Shown here: piece after piece, positions 34,485-44,935 of the stretch | Numbering within the stretch: position 1 is the stretch's first letter | How the letters are laid out: every line of letters begins with the position of its first letter | Source of the DNA: Limnephilus marmoratus | Taxonomy: Eukaryota > Arthropoda > Insecta > Trichoptera > Limnephilidae | NCBI GenBank assembly: GCA_917880885.1 | Contig: OU862909.1 | Coordinates: forward strand, 30,936,405 to 31,000,404 | DNA: 64,000 nucleotides | Direction of reading: 5' to 3' | The notes under the pieces: model-generated | What the model was told of the DNA's origin: nothing | What the model saw: only the letters and a program-made list of their open reading frames with translations | Database searches by the model: none | Translations under genes and position numbers: made by a program

Positions 34485-35252
34485 GAGGGAGTCTAGTCCA
34501 GCCGACTAAAAAAATCGACTTTTTTTCCTGTATATGTGGAGAATACATTCCCAAAGTTGTAGCATCAAATTCGACCTTGAAATATAGTTAGAAGCGAGCT
34601 AAGCAAGTAGAACGAAAAACGGAGCGGCTCGGTTATAGACGAAAACTTTAAACGCGTTTTTCTCAAAACAACATTTTTTAAGTTCGCTGGAATCGTAGCT
34701 CATCGAATTTTTATCTGATCCGCTTCATTCAAAGTTTAAAATGAAGAAAATTAAATTTATATGTGGATGAACCTCGACTTATGAAAAATTATTATTATAG
34801 AACAAAGTAAGAGACGATGTATGAATGTGAATGAGACAAAGAGTGCGTGCCAAGATCGAGTTGTTTGGCGGTCCGTCCTCTGCCTACCCCTGCGGGGAAA
34901 CGGCGAGATGGTTAGTTAGAACAAAGTTATTGCAAAATTAAGACCGATTTTCATATTTATCCGTCATTTTTACAATCAACAACTTTTGTGCAAACTCTGG
35001 TTAATGCACATTCATACTACAACGATTTTTTTTACTTTCATGTTTCAGATAATTTTCAAGGACTCCAAAATTCCTTTCAATTTGATCGCACCCTCCGCTT
35101 GCTGCCGCTATATCTGTGTATATAAAAATCAAATTTTCAATGGTGTTTTTTCTTGTTAATGTTACATGTAACAAAAGTTTCGTGAAAAAACATTTTATCT
35201 TTAAAAAAAATAACGCACTGAAAAAAATACTCGGCTGGACCAGAATCCCCCC
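34485..35252. mobile_element. TTAA-flanked DNA transposon, non-autonomous
   Basis: 768 bp flanked by TTAA on both sides (34481-34484, 35253-35256). Terminal inverted repeats read GAGGGAGTCTAGTCCAGCCG at the left and, inverted, GGGGGGATTCTGGTCCAGCC at the right, extending into A/T-rich stretches. TTAA targeting fits piggyBac or Kolobok groups; G-rich ends favour Kolobok or a relative. A LINE tail is inserted inside. No transposase frame is seen. Confidence 0.75.
34809..34916 (+). mobile_element. RTE-like LINE tail, 5'-truncated, with target duplication
   Basis: Only about 108 bp of the LINE 3' end: GAGACGATGTATGAATGTGA, GAGTTGTTTGGCGG, TGCCTACCCCTGCGGGGAAA, ending ATGGTTAGT. It is bounded by the 11-bp duplication TAGAACAAAGT (34798-34808 and 34917-34927). 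Homologous to 47620-47757. Ending in a short tandem repeat (TTAG) rather than poly(A) is RTE-like. Confidence 0.85.
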
Positions 35253-35259
35253 TTAAGAG

Positions 35260-37230
35260 GGCATTAACAGAGAAAACCAGAAATATGTCATTTTCAAATC
35301 AGATTTTAGACGTATTGATTCTTTTCCACAAAAAATTATAAATGGATTTCGAAAGATTGTTCTTTTATCTAGCATTCGCATGTTATAAATTTTGAGAACA
35401 TATTTTTATTTTTAGTATAATAAGGTTATTCCATAGGTCGTTGGCAGATTTGTTAAATTTTCAAAAAAGATTTTGTATTATACCACACCCATTTCAAATA
35501 ATATAATTATGCAGTAAAATAAATCAATACATTATCTAGCAAACGCATGTATTAGAATTTTAATTTTAGTTTCAATAAAATCATTAAAAAAATATGTACC
35601 TACGTACATGTGTTTCTTGAAGAAAATTGGTCCATTTGTGTATTTATTTGCGCACTTACAAACTAATACCTATATTTCAGATTTTTTTTAAATTCTTAAT
35701 AAATTTAGACATTATTGAAAAATGATAAATACTTATAATCAAAAAATAATTACAAAAAGTACATTATTTTAATAGTTTTATCATCACGCCTTTCAGCATA
35801 ATTTGGAATTAATTTGGATTCGATATTGAGTTATAATTTTAAAAAGCTGGTACGGAGAATAATTAATCTTTCTCATTGTAACCGCCCTGCACGATCGTAA
35901 GAACAACTTTCGACAAAATGTGGATCTTCGTACGCTGGCTGGTTAAACGCTCTTAATAATTATCTATATGATCAACAGATTTCAAAATCAAACAATTTTA
36001 CCGAAATGGTGCTAAATAAACAATCTGCCATTAAATCATATCATTTTGTATCAACTGATTACTATCAATAGATAGTAATCAGTTGATAAATTTTAAATAT
36101 ATCTAAGCAAAACCGGTAAGTGATTGCTTTCCTCTGAAATATTAATAATGTTATCTTAAACCATCAAAATGATATCAGGAGCATTTTTTAAATGTTGCAA
36201 ATTGTAAAATTCTATTAAATGCATTAATCTATTAGATTGTTAAAGCACATGAAGATCAGTATCGCAAATTGATAAATGTGTATTAGGTATGTATTTATTT
36301 CCCCGTTTCATAATAATAAATTGATATCTATAAGAAAGAGGGTAAACGGATAAATTATCAAGGAATAAAACATTTACGATCGGACCGATTGACGAAATGT
36401 TCGGGAAATAAAAAAGGTTCAATGAATAAGCCGGTAAATGGATATCAGTCATGAATAATATTGTTTGTTATTTTGACTCAGAGGACGTGAACTTGGACCT
36501 CTCGTTTTTATAAATCGTGATTTTATTAAGTAATAAATAATAAACTATAAATATTATAGTAAAGACGGATAAAATAACAACAAAAAATCTAAAAAAAATA
36601 GTCCCCAATACGAACTGAAGTGTTTGATTGGTTATTAATTAGGAATCAAATTTAATTCGGAATTTTGCAAAAAAATTATAAGCACCTGACCTAGAGGCGA
36701 TTCACGGAAACATTCAGAATAAATATTATGTAAATAACTTCTACGAATGGTCGAGTTAAATATTGGGTTCGTAACATTTTAGGTAAGTCTGTCATTCAAA
36801 GTTTGGATGTTAAAATCCGGGTGAGCGTGCGAACAAGTTTCAGAGTAGTTAAAGGTAGGTTCGTTAGACGTTAGACAAACAACATCGAACAAAAGGCTAC
36901 CCGATAGAGCTGAGTTACACTAATGCCCGTTTACGTACACATTGAAATGTTTGTTTGCTATAATGGTCGGCTAAATATTGGGTTAGACAAATTTGTATTG
37001 ATATTAAAATAATGAAAGTAAGCGTTTGTTCGTCGATTTATTTCAATAAATCATGAAAAATTGAATGAGCCGACGATTAATCTTTGATCGATTGAGAAGT
37101 GTGGAATGGAAAACCTCCGATTTTAGTAGCACCTGTGAACAATCAGTACAACTGTGTCACCATCTCATGTGTTTACTCAACACAAATAAAAGTATAAAAA
37201 AACAGACAAAGTAGGACTTAAATCATTATT
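35260..37230. other. No supported gene; one perfect hairpin
   Basis: AT-rich DNA with an 18-bp perfect hairpin at 36049-36088 and nothing else I can name. Confidence 0.5.
36049..36088. repeat. Perfect 18-bp-arm hairpin
   Basis: TATCAACTGATTACTATC (36049-36066), loop AATA, and its exact complement (36071-36088). No neighbouring gene explains it. Confidence 0.9.
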
Positions 37231-37234
37231 TTTT

Positions 37235-37350
37235 TTTACGCTAACTCGGCAGAGAAGCCCTGAGGAAAATAATTTCCATGAGGGCCAATGTCACCTTTGG
37301 GGATGCTGTGAGGAGAGGAAGGAGTGAACATAGGTTTTGAAGAGACCCAT
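37235..37350 (-). pseudogene. 3' end of the hairpin-tailed LINE, copy 1
   Basis: Minus-strand order: CATGGGTCTCTTCAAAACC, CACAGCATCCCCAAAGGTGA, GGCCCTCATGGAAATTATTT and TCCTCAGGGC, then a T-rich run on the plus strand. It matches the end of the LINE at 41385 and the tails of the SINE-like family. Confidence 0.75.
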
Positions 37351-37529
37351 GTCGTGCCGTGCGGGCGTGTAAATAAAATATACGCATTCATTTTGAAAAT
37401 TTAAATATAAAAATTTGTTTGTGGAGAGTTCAAGCAGTTGAAATAAGTTCCCGCAATTTATTGATACTCTCTTAATACACTCTACTGATTACTCCGTCAA
37501 ATATCTCACACTTTGACAGAAAAATATTA

Positions 37530-37747
37530 AAGTGGAACAAGCGGGAATAGCACACAAAACCTTTTAGTAAAGTTGATAGAGAAAAAAATACATCAAATAA
37601 ATATTAGGTAAATGCAGTTTATAGCCTCCAAAAGCAGTAAATCTTATCGGCGCTACGTTTGCATCCTTGTGAAGATCGTTTATAAAGGGTTAGGTCTAAT
37701 GAAACGTTCTCATTTTCCGGAATCTGCTGAATTAACATCGCCGGAAG
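37530..37747. repeat. Repeat E, copy 1
   Basis: AACAAGCGGGAATAGCACAC, then GCAGTTTATAGCCTCCAAAA, GGCGCTACGTTTGCATCCTT, ending about GAATTAACATCGCC. The same 220 bp lies at 40890-41112 in the same orientation with very few changes. It separates two pieces of LINE here. Confidence 0.85.
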
Positions 37748-37925
37748 AACAAGAACGACCGATTCACACCTGAATGTGTGCTCTAAAGGTTGCAATCCGT
37801 TTGTTAAGATAGGTGAATCGATCAAACGGACTGACCGTTTTTATAAATTATTTTGGGGCTCCAGACCACAGGTGGCTGCCAAATTCAACAGTGGGCGCAC
37901 TTAAGAATTATACAGGATCAGCAGT
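37747..37925 (-). pseudogene. LINE reverse-transcriptase thumb fragment
   Basis: On the minus strand: a LWSGAPK-like block, then IDSPILTNGLQPLEHTFRC and VVLVLP. This is the segment after the polymerase core in Jockey/CR1-type LINEs (usual form HLWxGAP...LxxLxxRR). It is followed by repeat E instead of its expected C-terminus. Confidence 0.65.
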
Positions 37926-37929
37926 TGTA

Positions 37930-39380
37930 TGATAGCGATACACTACACATGAAAAGCAATACTTTACAATATCTATATCTAGGAAAAAAATAATTGATAT
38001 TAAAATTTATTTCGCAACTCGAGTTATATTTAATTATTTAGTTATCATTAAGCATATCTAACATATCACTTATCATCGTGTTATTGGCAATAATTAAAAC
38101 ATAAAAAATATTTATTCTTCATTTTATTCGTCTTTATTCTATCGTCGATATACTAATAATTTTCATTTAAAAAATTTAAACATCAAAAATAAATGCACTT
38201 CTCGTGGACGGGTATTTAACGCTAATGGCTGTTTGTTTAAAAATAATTGTCGAGGCATCGGTTGCCTAAGGGACGAAAAAATAAAACGTTGGGGTAATTG
38301 ATTTCTCGGTAAGTAGGATTCCATGTAATCGTTTATTAAGAAGCGTGCAGCCACTCTTTATGAATTCTGGACCAGAAACACGCAACAAGTTATCCCGAAA
38401 AATAAGGAAAATAAACAATACAACTAATTTTTTGATCAGAAGACAATAACTATGTATTTTCAGAAATGGGTGCATTGTACAGAGACTGGTGGTTTATAAA
38501 GGTTGTTTTAAAGATGAATAAAGCAATCAAGAGGATAACGTAATAAGATATCATTATTAAAGTTTCAAATGATCATGTACCACAACACACAAAAGCTTTT
38601 ACCAAACCATGATTCGTGATGATTTATTACCATTCCATCTGACCGTGTTGTTTATATAGTCTATACTCCACAGCATTAGATAAAAAGGCTTCTTGGTAGT
38701 ATGTAGCTTCAAGGCCAAATCTTATTCAAAACGAGTATTAGCTAGGTTTGAAAAATACCTCTCATCAATTATCATATCAAATATGAATGCATGGCCAATT
38801 GGCGCAATTGTGAGAACAAAAGATTCCCTTCAAAAGGAGCGTACTGCTATTAATTTACTTAATCAATGGGGGGTGTATTATATCATTATATGGGTCTAGA
38901 TTTGGGTATCCCACTGTTAAGATACATTACGACTGCAGGCTCAAATTATGGTTGAGTCTGTTTTTTACTCGCGATGGTTACGAGAAAGATAAAATTTTTG
39001 GCATTGTGTGGCATAAACAATGTTAAAGTAAGGATTTGCATAAGTTGTTTAGCAAACAAATGGGTAACTTTAGTCAGCGGGAAGCGGGAGGGTTCTCCAG
39101 TTTCTGGTAGTCACGTGAGAATTTGGCACCTGCTTAGTAGGATAATCCTAATATCGTCAATCAACAGTCGGGAAGCAGGTAAACCACTAACATAAGTAAA
39201 TGCGCTTGTTAGTAGTTGTAAGTAAATACAGTAAGGTGGAGCAAAATAAATTGAGTTGCAAGGAAAACATTAAAATTCACCCACATTACACAAATACTAG
39301 GTATACAATGATTCTAGGTTACTTATTTCAGCTTCGTATAAAACTGTATAAGATTGACACCACTATTATACTAATCCTAC
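37930..39380. other. No supported gene
   Basis: AT-rich. Frames at 38163-38475, 38693-38899 and 38974-39195 have no motif or splice context. Confidence 0.45.
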
Positions 39381-39382
39381 TA

Positions 39383-39904
39383 TCCTACTTATAATATTAT
39401 AAAGGTGAAAGATTGTATGGATGTATGTTCGTTACTATTTCACGCAAAAACTACTGAATGGATTTTAATGAAACTTTACAATAATATAGCTCATACATCA
39501 GAATAGACTATAGGCTACAGCTTAGAGCTCTGGCATTATGAAATTTGTATAAAAAAATTGCAATATGTGGCACGCGAGCTGTTCGAAAAATTAATGTAAC
39601 GGGTATGGAGGGGGGTGAGGGGGGGTTAAGGGGGAGGGTGGAGGGGGAAGGAGGGAGGGGGAATGGTGGAGGGAGAGGGGAAAGGTGGTGGGGAGGGGGG
39701 AAGGGATAGGGGAGGGGGTCGAGGGAGTGGGGAGGGGGAAGGTGGGAGGGGGGATTAGGGAGAGGGAGAGGGGTTGGAGAGGGGAAATGGGGGTGGGGGA
39801 GGGGAGGAGGGGGGGGGGGGAGTGGAGTGGGGATAGGGAAGGTGGAGGAGGCGCTGTGGGAACTCCCCTAATACTGCGCGAGCGAAGCCGGGGGCACAAT
39901 CTAG
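39383..39904 (+). mobile_element. Non-autonomous Helitron with G-rich tract
   Basis: Starts TCCTACTTATAATATTATAA after A, ends GCGAGCGAAGCCGGGGGCAC AATCTAG before T: the canonical TC...CTAG ends in an AT target. Words GAAAGATTGTATGGATGTAT, TTTCACGCAAAAACTACTGA and TTTAATGAAACTTTACA follow the start. A (GGGGA)-rich tract fills 39600-39845. No Rep/helicase. Arg/Gly- and Pro-rich frames on both strands are by-products of the tract. Confidence 0.85.
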
Positions 39905-40374
39905 TATTATATATATGTATTGAGTCTATCAACTTATAAAAACGTCACAAAAATTGTACGACATTCTTGACGGTCCTTGATATTTTGTTGCTGTACTCTG
40001 TGTAGTATATACTATCGACAGCATTGCCTGTCCTTATCCTATATTCCTCCTCATCTTCCCTTTATCTTCTAATATTTTTTTTAAAGCAAAATCAATTTTT
40101 AAGCAAAACAAAATAAATTAAAAAATACAAAATAATTTTTTAAGGCCTCTCTCTAACCAACATTAGCATAAGAAAAGCTTTCGGCTTAACCTGGTTTAAC
40201 AACTTATCTTTACATAGTAAATATAAATATATAAATAGCTATTTGTTTCATTATTAATATTTGGAATTGATATTTTGTTTTGTAACGTAAAAGCCCAAAT
40301 GGGTCGTGAATATAAAATAAAAAAATAATTTTCGAAAATGTTAATCAAAAAATTTCCTTATCTGGAGTAAAAGC

Positions 40375-40843
40375 AATGGGAGGAGGGTATGGGTACCGCG
40401 TCCCCGGGAACCATTTATTGGACAACCAACACCCCCGCCACAGGTCACACCAAGTGATTCGCTACGTTTGGTGACTTAGCAGGGGTGCCCGGGTTCATGG
40501 GATAAGAATGTCTAGGTCTTGGTGGCGGATACGTTTGCCAAACCACTGCATGGCGGGCTGGATCAGAGGAGACTGAGTGAGGGAGGCCTTTAGACCCCTC
40601 CAGCTGGATTCTCCCGACCCTTCGCCTTGCACCGCAGTATGAGTAATAGATTCATACGTCCGTCACTCCTGGCCACACTGACCCCCAGATTCCTAACCAC
40701 CCCTCATACCCTTTTTCTTCCCATATCTTCTTCTCCTTCCTTTTCCCTAAAAAACCCTACACACAACATCCTCAAAGATGACATAGACCCCTAGGGAAAT
40801 TGTTTTCCTCTTTGCCTCCTATGTGTAGCTAATGTAAAAAAAA
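40375..40843 (+). repeat. SINE-like family, copy 4 (fullest)
   Basis: About 465 bp including the TGCATGGCGGGCTGGATCAG segment lost from several other copies. Head GGGAGGAGGGTATGGGTACC; tail ACCCCTAGGGAAATTGTTTT then CCTATGTGTAGCTAATGTAA and an A-run. Confidence 0.85.
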
Positions 40844-40889
40844 TCAGTCGAATTTATTGAAACTAAACTAATCTTAGGTTTGGCAGAGA

Positions 40890-41112
40890 GAGATATTAAA
40901 GTTGAACAAGCGGGAATAGCACACAAAACCTTTTAGAAAAGTTGATAGAGAAAAAAATACATCAAATAAATATTAAAGGCAGTTTATAGCCTCCAAAAGC
41001 AGTAAATCTATATCGGCGCTACGTTTGCATCCTTGTGAAGATCGTTTATAAAAGGGTTAGGCCTAATGAAACGTTCTCATTTTCCGGAATCGGTTGAATT
41101 ACCATCGCCCCC
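40890..41112. repeat. Repeat E, copy 2
   Basis: Near-identical to 37530-37747, same orientation, 3.36 kb away. It ends at GAATTACCATCGCC, then sequence diverges. Confidence 0.85.
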
Positions 41113-41384
41113 TAGCGAATCGAGCATGAGCGGAAAAATAAATTGAAAAACTTTCGAGAGCACTATCGCCTAGGATCGAAGCATGAATATTTAAAATAAT
41201 CTACATAATTTCAATGTGTTTACCTAACGGCTCGGGAAAAAGCAAATGTTTATGGGATAGTTCGAATTAGCGGCACGTGCAAACTTTTGAATAATGAATA
41301 GAAATAGAATGAAATGAACTTGAAATCAAAATAATTTAATTAGTAAAAGGAAAGATAGGAATTAAAATAAATCCATATGTTTTT

Positions 41385-42150
41385 TTTTACATTAACTCCA
41401 CAAAGAATGCCCTGAGGAAAATAATTTCCCTCAGGGCCTGAGTCATCCGAGAAGCTGTGTCTTTTTGAAGAGAGAAAGAAATGAACATTGGTCTTGAAGA
41501 GACCCATGTTGTAGGAAGGGGAAGGCACAGAGGCTGGCAAATCGTTCCACAGCCGAGCTGTTGAACACAAGAACGAGTCGAAGAAGCGACCCGTTTTCAT
41601 GTGACAAATGTCAACCGTGTACATATGTTGGGCACGAGCTATGACTATGCAACGGTGCCGAAGGGATTAATGACGTTGGTTCCTCGAAGTATCTTCCATT
41701 GAAATACCGGCAGAACAAGGATAGCATTCCAACCCGACGCGCGAAGCCTGTGCTCTAAAGATTGCAATCCGTTTGTTAAGTTAGGAGAATCTATCAAATA
41801 GACCGCCCGTTTCTGTATAGAGTCAAGAGTTTTTGAAGTAAAACTTCTGTACGCACGCTTGACTTGGGGAGTAAGCTGGTGAATGCGTGACGAGAGCGTT
41901 ACGAAAAGTGTGATCGGGCGAGGCGAACGGTCGGGCCTTTACGCACGCTTGACTTGAGGAGTAAGCTGGTGAATGCGTGACGAGAGCGTTATGAAAAGTG
42001 TGATCGGGCGAGGCGAATAAAAGTTGAGAAGGAGATATAAGTTAGTGAAGTTTTACTTGAGTCGTGTGGTCCAAAGCACACTAGTTTTTTTTTCAGATAT
42101 TTTGGGGTTGCATACCAGAGGTGGCTCCCAAATTCAACCGTGGGGCGCAC
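41385..42150 (-). pseudogene. Hairpin-tailed LINE, reverse-transcriptase C-terminus and 3' end
   Basis: Read right to left: a GAPK-type block (about 42140-42085), an inserted mini-element (42059-41835), NLTNGLQSLEHRLR-like sequence (about 41800), frame-shifted sequence, then AQHMYTVDICHMKTGRFFDS, ARLWNDLPASV and YNMGLFKTNVHFFLSS. This is the conserved C-terminus of Jockey/CR1-like LINE polymerases. The 3' end carries GGCCCTGAGGGAAATTATTT with its hairpin partner, GTGGAGTTAATGT and an A-run. Several frame breaks; not functional. Confidence 0.75.
41835..42059. mobile_element. Mini-element with 13-bp ends and internal 90-bp tandem
   Basis: GAAGTAAAACTTC at 41835-41847 and GAAGTTTTACTTG at 42047-42059 form inverted ends. 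Inside, a 90-bp unit (ACGCACGCTTGACTTGGGGA ... TGATCGGGCGAGGCGAA) occurs at 41851-41940 and again, shortened, at 41941-42018. It interrupts the LINE reading frame. Confidence 0.7.
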
Positions 42151-42680
42151 TTGTGATTTGTTCTTTTGAAATCTAAAGACGTAGGTACCGCGGGTAGATA
42201 CGTTGTCACCTCTCCCATTTACTCACAAACGACCAACGTAACAGAACAGATTCCAGCGGGGCTCTCAGTGGATGATATTTGTTCCTTATACGTACGCGCG
42301 AAATACTTTGATATGTTTCAAAGGTTAAAAATCGACAAAGAGCTGATTTTTAATAACTTATTTGAAATAATGTAAAATCCTATTTCGAAATAGAGTATAA
42401 AATCATACGTATAACGAATGCGACCAAATATTGTTGTTGGAACATTACGGTGCTCGGTCGTAAATACATATTAAAGCGTGAAACATAAAAATCGGTTAAC
42501 TTTGGAGAATTAGCAGCGCTCCAGCCCTTGCGGTGTTACTAGCGTTGGTTGTTTGGTTTCCACACGCATAAACCATTTCTTTAGACTTAGACGTATGCAA
42601 AATGAAATAAACATATTAGAACGGTCCCGTAATATGGAGCAACTTATAAATCGAGAGGCGACCGATCATCGCGGATATAT

Positions 42681-43010
42681 TTTTTTAAAATTACCTCCAC
42701 ACAGGAGGCCCTGAGGAAAATAATTTCCCTCAGGGCCTTTTTTCATCTTTCGGGATGTTGTGCGGAGATTCTTTTTACAAAACGAAGGAGAGGAAGTTCT
42801 AAGAGGCTAAAAGGTATAGCGTATCCAGGAGTAACACACGTATGAATCCAACCCTCCCACGCGTAGTTGGCGGGCAGACACATCCGACGCCAAGACTCGG
42901 ACAAACATCACTTCACGAACCTGGGCACCCCTGCTAAGTCACCAAATGTAGCAAACCACTTTGGGTGACCTGTGGCAGAGGTGTTGAAAATCAAATAAAT
43001 GGTTTCTGGA
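42681..43010 (-). repeat. SINE-like family, copy 5
   Basis: Plus strand starts with the perfect tail hairpin GCCCTGAGGAAAATAATTTC / CCTCAGGGCC and reaches AGAGGTGTTG and AAATAAATGGTTTC at 43010; the extreme head is missing. Confidence 0.85.
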
Positions 43011-43453
43011 AGATCAAAATGGTTTCTAGTTATATTAAAATTGTCGGTTGAATTGTTAAGCTGTTTTTTTAATATTTTCAGACAGAGTGAAATTTAAATA
43101 CTTTTATAAATTCCCCAACGATTATAACAGTTTCGCGTCCTTTATACTGTATAGTATATACGTGTTTATCGATACACATAACTAAATAAGGGTACTTCTT
43201 CTAACACAGCAAACTTATTTTGTGGCACCATTATGATTGAAATTTAAATATTTAAATATTATTAATAATCAAAAATTGTTTTTAAATGACCCATTATTAA
43301 ATCTATTCCCCTTTTAAAATTTTTTAAATTGTTCTATATTGCCCCTCGTCCCTTAAACATTATTTTCTTTTTAATTTTATTATTGTTTATGTCGATTATT
43401 TTTCTCTATTACCTATATATATGTCTATATTTAAAATTAGTTCTGTCAAAATC

Positions 43454-43520
43454 CTGAAGAAGTCAGCTTTGCTGACGAAACATGTCGGTTTTATAAACAA
43501 TAAAAGTGGTAAAAACCAAG
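43454..43520 (+). other. Hammerhead-like core and PLE-type tail
   Basis: CTGAAGA, A, perfect stem GTCAGC-TTT-GCTGAC, GAAA, then CATGTCGG and an A/T-rich tail. This is the best-formed example of the motif in the window. The 400 bp upstream are AT-rich with no coding remains I can assign. Confidence 0.45.
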
Positions 43521-43989
43521 TAATTTATTAATTTCAACTAAATAAGGGTACTTGAATTCTCTAAGAACATTTTTTTGGTGTTTGAGACAGGCATATCATT
43601 GTAATTCACAATAATTCAACCACCACAATACGGGCATGTACCTAACATGGCAGTCGAAAGTGTAAGAAAACAATGCAATGAATAAAAAAAACATTTTAAA
43701 CAAAGCTTATAAAAATGGTATTTCAAGTCACCCACTCCGAAAGGATTTGATGACCGTCACCATGCATTTGTTTTTTTTTTTTAATTTTTGACTCTCCAAA
43801 CACACATACAATTTTAAAAAATACATTTCGATAATTTAAATATCCTACTAATATTATAAAGGCGAAAGTTTGTATGGATGTATGTTTGTTACTCTTTCAC
43901 GCGAAAACGGCTGAATGGAATTTAATGAAACTTTACAATAATATAGCTCATACATCAGAATAGGCTAAAGGTTATATACGAAACCGTCT

Positions 43990-44653
43990 GGAGAACTGCA
44001 ATTTGCCACACTCAAATGACATGAAAAAGAGCCAAGAGGTAAGAAAATGTCGTGTCATAAAGTTTCTAAGAAAATCATTGAAGCTAAATGGCTTGAAAAT
44101 AGTATTATCACCATTGCATCTAACTGCCATGGATTGAATCCTATCTCGAAAGTGAAACGAATTAGATTTGTGGATAAAAAACAAGCAAAAATTCAAATAG
44201 ATTGCCCAGCAATTATCAAGATGTACAATAAGTACCTACATGGGTGAGGTAGACCGTGTTGACGAAAGCGTTCACTCCATGAGGGTAGCTCTTCGCGGCA
44301 AATAGTGGTGGTTTCCTCTGTTGGCTTTTTGTTTAGATGCAGCTTGCCAAAATGGATGGCTGCTCAAAAGACAGCCAGAAAACAACTGTAACTACTGCGA
44401 TTTCCGACGAAATGTCACAACCAAATAGGTGCTTAAAATGTGGAAAGCCTCCGATCCTCAAATCCGATTGTGGCACACTTCTGCAGATAAGAGTGCCTAC
44501 CGAGGTAGGAGTGCAGGAAGTGTTGACGATCACTCGCAAATCGACTGCTCTCAACGAATATGTGGATATTGTTACCAACGCACCAGAAAAATGTGTGCCA
44601 AGTGCAATATCGGTTTGCATCTAAAATGTTGGTACAGCTTTCACAATAAATAA
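43990..44653 (+). pseudogene. piggyBac transposase C-terminal half
   Basis: Pieces in order: MKKSQEG, EAKWLENSIITIASNCHGLN, KRIRFVDKKQ, IDCPAIIKMYNKYLHG, VDRVDESVHSMRVALRGK, WWFPLLAFCLDAA, NGWLLKRQP, then RICGYCYQRTRKMCAKCNIG LHLKCW, a C-terminal Cys/His-rich finger, and TAA. This matches the piggyBac order of last catalytic-domain strands, the (G)VDxxD block with the third catalytic Asp region, and the PHD-like zinc finger. Internal stops and frame changes (after LHG, at the codon before WWF) show it is dead. Confidence 0.75.
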
Positions 44654-44739
44654 GTGCTCTGTTTTTTATATAAAAAATATTATTATAAAACTTAATATAA
44701 ACAAATATTATTATAAAACTGTTATTTTATTCCTACCGT

Positions 44740-44935
44740 AAGAATAAGTAAAATGCTGCTTCCTCTTTAGAGCCTTCAAGCACAATGCCCAGTGTCACCT
44801 GTAGGTGACACACCCATAAATAAGGGTGGGGGTAATTTATTTTTATTTTTAATATTTTTTTGTCTTAACCATATATATGTAAGCTATTTTATTTATAGAG
44901 AAAAGAAAGATCTTTATTAACTTTGACATGGGAAT
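44740..44935 (+). other. Post-transposase sequence with palindrome
   Basis: GTGTCACCTGTAGGTGACAC (44801-44820) is a perfect palindrome downstream of the transposase stop, followed by ACACCCATAAATAAGGGTGG. Such sub-terminal palindromes can occur in piggyBac ends. TTAA occurs at the right junction (44943-44946) but I see no matching left TTAA end. Confidence 0.4.

Noticed and set aside
39591..39939. Proline-rich and Gly/Arg-rich frames on both strands
   Set aside because: Products of the G-rich tract in a Helitron; the same occurs at 10261-10637 and 44943-45281.
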